This document shows, one piece after another, positions 1 to 5,106 of a stretch of DNA of 5,731 bases. The position numbers were made by a program, and so were the translations under genes. The notes beneath the pieces were generated by a model. The model had not been told where the DNA came from and searched no databases. It saw only the letters and a program-made list of their open reading frames with translations. Position 1 is the first letter of the stretch. Each line of letters opens with the position of its first letter. Location of the stretch: the NCBI GenBank assembly GCA_947177345.1, contig CAMWUB010000114.1, forward strand, positions 1 through 5,731, read 5' to 3'. This DNA comes from an uncultured Ruminococcus sp. GTDB lineage: Bacteria; Bacillota; Clostridia; Oscillospirales; Ruminococcaceae.

Positions 1-1079
1 GTGCAAGAGCTGCCATTGAACTTCTTAAATCACCACTCTACAACAACATGAAGAAAGATACTCCTGACATCTATTATGTCGGAAACAGTATCAATCCTAC
101 ATATCTTAACGAGATTATCGCACTCTGTAAGGATAAGGATTTTTCTGTAAATGTAATCTCAAAATCCGGTACTACTACAGAACCTGCTCTTGCTTTCAGA
201 ATCTTCAAGAAAATGGTTGAAGACAAGTACGGTAAGGAAGAAGCTAAAAACCGTATCTTCGCTACCACAGACAAGGCAAGAGGTACTCTTAAAAATCTTT
301 CCGACGCTGAGGGTTATGAAACTTTCGTAATTCCGGACGATGTAGGCGGACGTTTTTCAGTTCTTACCGCTGTGGGACTTCTTCCGATTGCTGTAGCAGG
401 CTGTGATATAGATGCTCTTATGGCAGGTGCAAGAAAGGCTCAGAATGATTTCTGTGCAGATTTCGACAACAACGACTGCTATAAATATGCAGCACTTAGA
501 AATATCCTCTACAGAAAGGGAAAATCTGTTGAAATGCTCGTTTCCTATGACCCCAGTTTCGTTATGATGTCCGAATGGTATAAACAACTTTTCGGTGAGA
601 GCGAAGGCAAGGATAACAAAGGTATTTTCCCGTCGTCTGCTGTATTCTCTACTGATTTACATTCTATGGGTCAGTATATTCAGGACGGTGCAAGAATCCT
701 CTTTGAAACCGTCGTTGATATAAAGAATCCTAAAACTGACCTTTTCCTTGAACCTGACGACGAAAATCTTGACGGTCTCAACTTCCTTACAAATCAGAAT
801 ATGTCAGTAGTAAACAGAAAGGCTTTCGAGGGTACTGTACTCGCTCATACAGAGGGTGGTGTACCAAATATCATTCTTGAACTCGAAGACACTACAGAAG
901 AAAGCGTTGGCTATATGATTTACTTCTTTGAAAAGGCTTGTGCAATATCCGGATATGTTCTCGGCGTTAATCCGTTCAATCAGCCAGGCGTTGAAAGCTA
1001 TAAGTCAAATATGTTTGCACTTCTCGGCAAACCAGGTTATGAGGGTGCAAGAGCTGAACTCGAAGCTAAACTCGGCTGA
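1..1079 (+). CDS. pgi: Glucose-6-phosphate isomerase, 5'-truncated by window edge
   Basis: This enzyme interconverts glucose 6-phosphate and fructose 6-phosphate in the cytoplasm, in glycolysis and gluconeogenesis. The reading frame is open from base 3 to the TGA at 1077-1079, giving 358 residues; the family in Firmicutes is about 450, so roughly 90 N-terminal residues lie outside the window. The first visible residues, ARAAIELLKSPLYNN, match the conserved stretch after the missing GGS-LG motif, so the ATG at 48 is internal and not a start. The sugar-phosphate-binding SKSGTTTEP is at nt 159-185. Both family signatures are present: DVGGRFSVLTAVGL (nt 339-380) and the C-terminal NQPGVESYK. By family analogy the catalytic residues are Glu in FGESEGK (codon at 597), His in DLHSMGQ (660) and Lys in GVESYK (1002); all are intact. 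I see no strong terminator after the stop: only a 6-bp CTGAAA/TTTCAG stem (1076-1095) without a following T tract, and a 3-bp GGC/GCC stem before TTTTT. Confidence 0.97.
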   Translation, partial: ARAAIELLKSPLYNNMKKDTPDIYYVGNSINPTYLNEIIALCKDKDFSVNVISKSGTTTEPALAFRIFKKMVEDKYGKEEAKNRIFATTDKARGTLKNLSDAEGYETFVIPDDVGGRFSVLTAVGLLPIAVAGCDIDALMAGARKAQNDFCADFDNNDCYKYAALRNILYRKGKSVEMLVSYDPSFVMMSEWYKQLFGESEGKDNKGIFPSSAVFSTDLHSMGQYIQDGARILFETVVDIKNPKTDLFLEPDDENLDGLNFLTNQNMSVVNRKAFEGTVLAHTEGGVPNIILELEDTTEESVGYMIYFFEKACAISGYVLGVNPFNQPGVESYKSNMFALLGKPGYEGARAELEAKLG

Positions 1080-1111
1080 AATCCGCCTTTTTCAGAAAAA
1101 CAAATTATATA

Positions 1112-1140
1112 TTGACATTTTTTCCTGAATGTGTTATAAT
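1112..1140 (+). promoter_or_regulatory. Consensus sigma-A promoter for the P-loop gene
   Basis: TTGACA at 1112-1117 and TATAAT at 1135-1140 are separated by exactly 17 bases. Both hexamers match the sigma-A/sigma-70 consensus perfectly, and TG at 1132-1133 adds an extended -10 element. Transcription should begin near 1147, giving a leader of about 54 bases before the ATG at 1201. It lies 32 bases after the pgi stop and so separates the P-loop gene from pgi. Confidence 0.9.
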
Positions 1141-1170
1141 ATATCTGTTGAAAAACAAACTAAGTAAAAA

Positions 1171-1184
1171 ATGCCGTAAGGCAT
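1171..1184 (+). other. GNRA-capped leader hairpin next to the ribosome binding site
   Basis: ATGCC, loop GTAA, GGCAT forms a perfect 5-bp stem with a GUAA tetraloop, a member of the stable GNRA class. It ends one base before the GGAAGGAG Shine-Dalgarno region (1186-1193). It may stabilise the mRNA 5' end, position the ribosome, or bind a regulator; the sequence alone does not decide between these. The stem's first three bases spell ATG, but that triplet has no ribosome binding site and is followed at once by an in-frame TAA (ATG CCG TAA). Confidence 0.5.
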
Positions 1185-1200
1185 CGGAAGGAGTTAAATT

Positions 1201-1608
1201 ATGATTAAGCTTATTACCGGTAAAAAAGGTTCAGGCAAAACAAAAATCCTTATTGACCAGATTAACGAATCCGTAAAGGCTACAAACGGTTCTGTGGTAT
1301 GCGTTGAAAAGGGTTCTACTGTAAGATATTCTATCAGCCGTAAGGTCAGATGGTGCGATACAGAGTACTACAAAGTCGAGGGCTATGAGGCTTTCTATGG
1401 CTTTATCGCCGGACTTCTCGCAAGCAATTATGACATAACACACATCTATATTGACGGTATTCTCAGAATTGCCGGACGTGACTATACAGCTTTAGGCAAG
1501 ATGCTTGAAAATATCGACAATCTCACCGGTGAAGATGTTTCTGTAGTGTTCACTGTTTCCGCCGACGTTGAAGAACTCTCCGAAAACGTAAAGCAGTTTA
1601 TCAAGTAA
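1201..1608 (+). CDS. Small P-loop NTPase-like protein of unknown function
   Basis: A 135-residue protein that I do not recognise as a characterised family, although it resembles conserved hypothetical P-loop proteins of Clostridia. It opens with a beta strand and a textbook Walker A motif, GKKGSGKT (residues 7-14), directly at the N-terminus. A hydrophobic strand ending in Asp, HIYID (81-85), is a plausible Walker B. A further strand, VVFTVSAD (115-122), sits where a sensor strand would be. No membrane segment or signal peptide is visible, so it is probably cytoplasmic. It is small for a complete P-loop ATPase; the spacing of Walker A and B loosely recalls thymidine kinase or RecA-like cores, but no thymidine kinase lasso or zinc site is seen. 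The start is firm: AAGGAG at 1188-1193, then 7 bases, then ATG. It appears monocistronic, with its own promoter at 1112-1140 and an inverted repeat just after the stop. Nucleotide binding is an inference from the motifs; the substrate is unknown. Confidence 0.9.
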   Translation: MIKLITGKKGSGKTKILIDQINESVKATNGSVVCVEKGSTVRYSISRKVRWCDTEYYKVEGYEAFYGFIAGLLASNYDITHIYIDGILRIAGRDYTALGKMLENIDNLTGEDVSVVFTVSADVEELSENVKQFIK

Positions 1609-1609
1609 G

Positions 1610-1635
1610 CCGGAAAAAATTTTTTATTTTTCCGG
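1610..1635 (+). terminator. Terminator-like A/T-rich inverted repeat
   Basis: CCGGAAAAA (1610-1618) and TTTTTCCGG (1627-1635) form a perfect 9-bp stem around an 8-base, T-rich loop, starting one base after the stop codon of the P-loop gene. The position suits a terminator, and the stem could serve either strand. No T tract follows the stem, since the T run is inside the 3' arm. It is therefore weaker than a classical intrinsic terminator, and some read-through into the yceD unit is possible. Confidence 0.5.
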
Positions 1636-1644
1636 TAACACCTC

Positions 1645-1673
1645 TTGACATATCCGGTTGATTGGTGTATAAT
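1645..1673 (+). promoter_or_regulatory. Consensus sigma-A promoter for yceD-rpmF
   Basis: TTGACA at 1645-1650, a 17-base spacer, then TATAAT at 1668-1673: a second perfect consensus promoter. The expected start of transcription is near 1680, leaving a short leader of about 25 bases before the yceD ATG. The -35 box begins 10 bases after the preceding inverted repeat. Strong constitutive transcription fits a unit that makes a ribosomal protein. Confidence 0.9.
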
Positions 1674-1691
1674 ATATTTCATGGTGCTATG

Positions 1692-1696
1692 AAAGG
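1692..1696 (+). promoter_or_regulatory. Ribosome binding site that decides the yceD start
   Basis: AAAGG lies 9 bases before the ATG at 1706 but only 3 bases before the in-frame ATG at 1700. Normal spacing therefore favours 1706, which also gives the MKINL beginning familiar in this family. It is a weaker site than the AAGGAG-type sites elsewhere in the window. Confidence 0.65.
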
Positions 1697-1705
1697 TTTA
1701 TGTAT

Positions 1706-2161
1706 ATGAAGATTAATTTAAAACAACTTTTCAATATAGTCGGCGAATCAAAGAATATAAGTTATTCTATCAGTACTGAAGAATTATCGGATATTCACGG
1801 AGTTACGTTTACGTCTCCTGTGGATATAAACGGAAGAATTTTCAATCGTGCAGGTGTAGTATACCTTGAATATACTGTTGATTTCACACTTTCTGTGGCT
1901 TGTGACAGGTGTCTGAAAGAGTTTGAAACAACGTATTCCTTTGAATTTTCTCACATAGTCGTGTCATCTGTAAACAGTGAAAACGATGAATATATTGTCG
2001 CTGACGGCGAAAGCATCGAACTAAATGAAATTGCTGTCACTGATTTGTTATTGCAACTGCCGTCTAAAAACCTATGCAAAGAAGACTGTAAAGGTCTCTG
2101 TATGGTGTGCGGTTGTGACCTTAACGAATCACAATGCAATTGTCTCAATTCTGAGCTGTGA
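1706..2161 (+). CDS. yceD: YceD/DUF177 family protein, 23S rRNA accumulation factor
   Basis: A DUF177 (YceD) family protein, 151 residues from the chosen start. The family lies next to rpmF in many bacteria, and in E. coli and plants it is linked to accumulation of 23S rRNA and the large ribosomal subunit. Family hallmarks are visible: the MKINLKQLF opening, the CDRC pair (Cys66, Cys69) after a central beta strand, and the C-terminal Cys-rich segment LCKEDCKGLCMVCGCDLNE with Cys124, 128, 132, 135 and 137, followed by Cys144 and 146. Nine cysteines in 151 residues suggest metal, probably zinc, binding; this is inference. An upstream in-frame ATG at 1700 is disfavoured by ribosome binding site spacing. 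The gene is transcribed from the promoter at 1645-1673 and is followed after 27 bases by rpmF, presumably as one transcript. The biochemical activity of the family is not established. Confidence 0.9.
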   Translation: MKINLKQLFNIVGESKNISYSISTEELSDIHGVTFTSPVDINGRIFNRAGVVYLEYTVDFTLSVACDRCLKEFETTYSFEFSHIVVSSVNSENDEYIVADGESIELNEIAVTDLLLQLPSKNLCKEDCKGLCMVCGCDLNESQCNCLNSEL

Positions 2162-2166
2162 AGCTC
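2153..2166 (+). other. GNRA-capped hairpin spanning the yceD stop codon
   Basis: GAGCT (2153-2157), loop GTGA (2158-2161), AGCTC (2162-2166): a perfect 5-bp stem whose GUGA tetraloop contains the yceD stop codon TGA (2159-2161). It ends 6 bases before the strong rpmF ribosome binding site. A ribosome terminating on yceD would melt it. Only TTTC follows, so it is not a terminator. Confidence 0.4.
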
Positions 2167-2188
2167 TTTCGTAAGGAGGTAGAGAAGA

Positions 2189-2374
2189 ATGGCTGTACCA
2201 AAGAGAAAAACTTCCAAGGCAAGACGTGACAAGAGACGTTCTGCTGTATGGAAACTTGACGTTCCGGCTATGTCCAAGTGTGACAACTGTGGAGCAATCA
2301 AAGCACCACATAAGGTATGCAAGAACTGCGGTTTCTATAAGGGCGTTGAGGTTCTTAAAATTGACGCTGAATAA
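2189..2374 (+). CDS. rpmF: 50S ribosomal protein L32 (zinc-ribbon form)
   Basis: A complete 61-residue L32 (bL32), a structural protein of the large ribosomal subunit. The N-terminus MAVPKRKTSKARRDKRRS is the conserved basic tail that contacts 23S rRNA. Two CxxC pairs, Cys31/Cys34 (CDNC) and Cys44/Cys47 (CKNC), form an intact zinc ribbon, so this is the zinc-containing C+ form and not the cysteine-free paralogue some Firmicutes use under zinc limitation. The start is secure: AAGGAGGT at 2173-2180 lies 8 bases before the ATG and is one of the best ribosome binding sites in the window, as expected for a highly expressed gene. It follows yceD by 27 bases and is closed by an intrinsic terminator. 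In many bacteria rpmF is followed by plsX and the fab genes; here it is not. Confidence 0.98.
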   Translation: MAVPKRKTSKARRDKRRSAVWKLDVPAMSKCDNCGAIKAPHKVCKNCGFYKGVEVLKIDAE

Positions 2375-2397
2375 TCGGCTTAATCCGATACATGAAG

Positions 2398-2431
2398 AGG
2401 AGAGGAGGAGTTAAGTCCTGCTCTCCTTTTT
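2398..2431 (+). terminator. Intrinsic terminator after rpmF
   Basis: AGGAGAG (2398-2404) pairs with CTCTCCT (2421-2427). After one G-G mismatch, AGGA (2406-2409) pairs with TCCT (2416-2419) around a 6-base loop. A run of five T residues (2427-2431) follows directly, and upstream A residues can extend the stem into it. This is a convincing Rho-independent terminator for yceD-rpmF. A smaller stem, ATCGG/CCGAT, lies just before it at 2374-2389. The T run ends only 23 bases before the next start codon. Confidence 0.85.
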
Positions 2432-2443
2432 GAATTATCTGTC

Positions 2444-2449
2444 AGGAGG
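2444..2449 (+). promoter_or_regulatory. Ribosome binding site of the DUF512 gene
   Basis: AGGAGG lies 5 bases before the ATG at 2455, a full-strength Shine-Dalgarno at slightly short spacing. It can also pair with CTCCT (2423-2427) in the 3' arm of the preceding terminator, which is why it is listed separately. Confidence 0.8.
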
Positions 2450-2454
2450 TTATA

Positions 2455-3756
2455 ATGGTTAAAATAAAAAATGTAATCCGCCGTTCTCCTGCCGGAAGTG
2501 CAGGAATTATGCCGGAAGATTTTCTGATTTCGATAAACGACGTTGAAATTAATGACGTTCTTGACTATATGTTTTATGCCTCTGAAACTTCGGTTAAACT
2601 TGAAATTCTCCGGAATAATCAGAAGTTTTATTTTATGGTAGAAAAAGACGAATACGACGATTTAGGGCTTGAATTTGATACTTTCCTTATGGATAAAAAG
2701 CAGTCATGCCGGAATAAATGCGTATTCTGCTTTATAGACCAGATGCCCCCACATATGCGTGAAACTCTCTATTTCAAAGACGACGATACACGGCTTTCAT
2801 TTCTTCAGGGAAATTATGTAACTCTTACGAATCTCAACCAGTCTGATATTGACCGCATTATTAAAATGAAACTCAATATGAATGTTTCGGTACACACTAC
2901 AAATCCGGAACTCCGTGTAAAGATGATGCATAACCGCTTTGCCGGTGAAAAACTGAAATATATCTGGCAACTTGCCGAGAACGGTATAAGCCTTAACTGT
3001 CAGATTGTATGCTGTCCTAATCTCAACGACGGCGAAGAATTACGCCGTACACTTACAGATTTAGGCGGACTTATGCCGAATATTTCCAGTATGGCAGTAG
3101 TGCCGGTAGGTCTCACAAAGTATCGTGACGGATTATTTCCGCTTACCTGTTTCACACCGGAAAGGGCTTCGGAAACTATTGATATAATTTCAGAATTTCA
3201 GGAAATGTTTCTTGAAAAATACGGTACGAGAACAGTTTTCCCGTCAGACGAGTTTTTTCTTATTGCGGGTAGGGAACTCCCACCGGTTGAATATTATGAA
3301 GATTTTCCGCAATACGAAAACGGTGTGGGAATGTTCCGGTCACTTACAGATGAGTTTGAAAAGGCACTTGATTTAGCAGAATGGACAGGCAATAACCGTC
3401 ATGTTTCTATCGCTACAGGATATTCGGCGTATGAGATAATCAGACTACTTGCGGAAAAAGCTATGAAAAAATTCCCCCTGCTCCGTTGCGACGTTTATCG
3501 TATAAGAAACGATTTTTTCGGGGAAACTATTACTGTTTCCGGACTTATCACGGCAACGGATTTGATAGCACAGCTGAAAGGTAAAAACTTAGGCGAAAAT
3601 CTTCTAATATCGCAGTCAATGCTTATGAACGACTCACCGGTATTCCTCGATGACCTCACTGTAGAAGATGTTGAAAAACCCCTGAATGTGAAAATAAAAC
3701 CGGTTTCAAATGACGGATATGAATTACTCGATTCAATCATGGGAATAACTTACTAA
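2455..3756 (+). CDS. DUF512 family PDZ/radical-SAM-like iron-sulfur protein
   Basis: A 433-residue protein of the DUF512 family, complete, with a secure start (AGGAGG, 5 bases, ATG). Residues 1 to about 62 form a PDZ-like domain (SPAGSAGIMPEDFLISINDV), here lacking any membrane anchor. Next comes the CxxxCxxC motif Cys85-Cys89-Cys92 (CRNKCVFC), the canonical radical-SAM [4Fe-4S] ligand pattern. Other segments I recognise as typical are GNYVTLTNL (119-127), SVHTTNPELR (145-154), PNLNDGEEL (188-196), VVPVGLTKYR (215-224) and SDEFFLIAGRELPP (264-277). The C-terminal DUF512 region includes VFLDDLTVEDVEK. It is probably a cytoplasmic S-adenosylmethionine-dependent or related iron-sulfur enzyme. 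The substrate is unknown and no function should be assigned. It lies 21 bases upstream of der, a pairing I recall in other Clostridia, which hints at a link to ribosome or translation biology. Related cyanobacterial proteins are annotated only as putative FeS oxidoreductases. Confidence 0.92.
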   Translation: MVKIKNVIRRSPAGSAGIMPEDFLISINDVEINDVLDYMFYASETSVKLEILRNNQKFYFMVEKDEYDDLGLEFDTFLMDKKQSCRNKCVFCFIDQMPPHMRETLYFKDDDTRLSFLQGNYVTLTNLNQSDIDRIIKMKLNMNVSVHTTNPELRVKMMHNRFAGEKLKYIWQLAENGISLNCQIVCCPNLNDGEELRRTLTDLGGLMPNISSMAVVPVGLTKYRDGLFPLTCFTPERASETIDIISEFQEMFLEKYGTRTVFPSDEFFLIAGRELPPVEYYEDFPQYENGVGMFRSLTDEFEKALDLAEWTGNNRHVSIATGYSAYEIIRLLAEKAMKKFPLLRCDVYRIRNDFFGETITVSGLITATDLIAQLKGKNLGENLLISQSMLMNDSPVFLDDLTVEDVEKPLNVKIKPVSNDGYELLDSIMGITY

Positions 3757-3760
3757 CTGA

Positions 3761-3766
3761 AAGGAG
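3761..3766 (+). promoter_or_regulatory. Ribosome binding site that decides the der start
   Basis: AAGGAG lies 11 bases before the ATG at 3778. An in-frame GTG at 3766 overlaps the last base of this site and so cannot be the start. The spacer between site and start is A-rich. Confidence 0.8.
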
Positions 3767-3777
3767 TGCAGAAAAAA

Positions 3778-5106
3778 ATGTCAATACCAATTGTTGCGGT
3801 GGTCGGCAGACCAAATGTAGGCAAGTCGACGCTTTTTAATAAGATAATCGGTCAGAGGCTTTCCATAGTAGAAGATACTCCGGGAGTCACACGTGACCGT
3901 ATATACTCAAAATGCGAATGGCGTAATAAATCGTTTATGGTAGTAGATACCGGCGGTATCGAACCCGACAGCGACGACGTTATTTTATCACAGATGCGGA
4001 GACAATCGGAACTTGCTATTGAAAAAGCTGATGTTATCGTATTCGTTACAGACATAAGGTGCGGTGTGACTTCCGACGACTATGCAGTAGCGGAAATGCT
4101 TATAAAAAGCGGTAAACCGATAGTCTTAGCAGTAAATAAATGCGATACCCTCGGCGAGCCACCTATGGAAATATACGAGTTCTATAATTTAGGTCTCGGC
4201 GACCCTTATCCTGTTTCTTCGGTACACGGACACGGCACAGGCGATATGTTAGATGCCGTATACGAACATTTACCCGATACCAATGAAGAAGAATACGACG
4301 AAGATTATATAAAAGTTGCGGTAATCGGCAAGCCAAACGCCGGAAAGTCATCGCTTATAAACAAGATAGCCGGTGAAGAACGTGTTATTGTTTCAGATAT
4401 TGCAGGTACTACACGTGATTCTACTGATACGGTTATTGAAAACGAATCCGGAAAATTTGTATTCATAGATACCGCCGGAATACGTAAGAAATCGAAAGTC
4501 ACCGAAAAAGTGGAACATTACAGCGTACTGAGGGCTTATATGGCTGTTGACCGTGCCGACGTATGTGTTATAATGATAGATGCTGTAGAGGGATTCACGG
4601 AGCAGGATTCAAAAGTTGCCGGATACGCACACGAACAGGGAAAAGCTTGTGTTGTTGCCGTGAATAAATGGGATTTGGTCGAAAAAGATGACAAGACTAT
4701 GCAGGAATACCGGACAAAACTTGAAAATGATTTCAGTTTTATGTCATACGTCCCGTTTGTGTTCATATCCGCAAAGACAGGTCAGCGTATAAATAAGTTA
4801 TACGAACTCATAAAATATACCTTTGAACAGAACAGTATGAGAATTTCCACTGGTATGCTGAATGATGTTCTCGCATACGCTACAACGAGAGTACAGCCAC
4901 CATCCGATAAGGGCAGACGACTTAAAATATATTACATGACACAACCTTCGACTAAGCCACCTACTTTTGTTACTTTTGTAAATAAAGCTGATTTGTTTCA
5001 TTTTTCGTACAGAAGATATATCGAAAATCAGATACGTTCAACATTTGGTCTGGAGGGAACACCTATCCGTTTCATAGTACGTGAAAGAGGTGGAAACGAT
5101 AAATGA
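3778..5106 (+). CDS. der: Ribosome assembly GTPase Der (EngA)
   Basis: Der is an essential tandem GTPase needed for maturation and stability of the 50S subunit; it acts on pre-50S particles in the cytoplasm. From the ATG at 3778 it has 442 residues, the usual family length. The first G domain shows GRPNVGKST (10-18), the switch I TRD (38-40), DTGG (57-60) and NKCD (120-123). A short acidic linker (around 170-176) leads to the second G domain with GKPNAGKSS (184-192), TTRD (211-214), DTAG (231-234), NKWD (296-299) and SAK (331-333). The C-terminal KH-like domain (about 350-442) ends with the conserved GLEGTPIRFIVRER segment. All nucleotide-binding motifs are intact. It follows the DUF512 gene by 21 bases and overlaps plsY by 4 bases (ATGA), so the three are probably co-transcribed and der-plsY translationally coupled. 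No promoter of its own is apparent. Confidence 0.98.
   Translation: MSIPIVAVVGRPNVGKSTLFNKIIGQRLSIVEDTPGVTRDRIYSKCEWRNKSFMVVDTGGIEPDSDDVILSQMRRQSELAIEKADVIVFVTDIRCGVTSDDYAVAEMLIKSGKPIVLAVNKCDTLGEPPMEIYEFYNLGLGDPYPVSSVHGHGTGDMLDAVYEHLPDTNEEEYDEDYIKVAVIGKPNAGKSSLINKIAGEERVIVSDIAGTTRDSTDTVIENESGKFVFIDTAGIRKKSKVTEKVEHYSVLRAYMAVDRADVCVIMIDAVEGFTEQDSKVAGYAHEQGKACVVAVNKWDLVEKDDKTMQEYRTKLENDFSFMSYVPFVFISAKTGQRINKLYELIKYTFEQNSMRISTGMLNDVLAYATTRVQPPSDKGRRLKIYYMTQPSTKPPTFVTFVNKADLFHFSYRRYIENQIRSTFGLEGTPIRFIVRERGGNDK

Noticed and set aside
48..50. ATG at 48 as the start of pgi
   Set aside because: The frame is open and matches conserved isomerase sequence (ARAAIELLKSPLYNN) back to the window edge, so this is an internal Met of a truncated gene.
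1076..1095. CTGAAA/TTTCAG stem after pgi as a terminator
   Set aside because: The stem is AT-rich, only 6 bp, contains the stop codon, and is followed by A residues instead of T, so it is not a convincing terminator.
1677..1694. TTTCAT/ATGAAA 6-bp inverted repeat overlapping the yceD ribosome binding site
   Set aside because: The predicted transcription start (about 1680) falls inside its left arm, so most of the hairpin would not form in the mRNA; an operator role has no support.
1700..1702. ATG at 1700 as the yceD start
   Set aside because: It lies only 3 bases after AAAGG; the ATG at 1706 has 9-base spacing and gives the usual MKINL family opening.
1951..2322. 123-residue open frame on the - strand across yceD and rpmF
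   Set aside because: It is antisense to two well-recognised genes, has no ribosome binding site or recognisable domain, and looks like a by-product of their codon use.
2226..2414. Overlapping + strand frame across rpmF and its terminator
   Set aside because: It runs out of frame through L32, lacks its own ribosome binding site and reads into the terminator hairpin.
2430..2456. TTGAAT - 15 bases - TATAAT as a promoter for the DUF512 gene
   Set aside because: The spacer is short and the TATAAT overlaps the ATG at 2455, so a transcript from it would start inside the gene and lack its start codon and ribosome binding site.
3766..3768. GTG at 3766 as the der start
   Set aside because: It overlaps the AAGGAG ribosome binding site (3761-3766); the ATG at 3778 gives the normal MSIPIVAVVGRPNVGKS opening.
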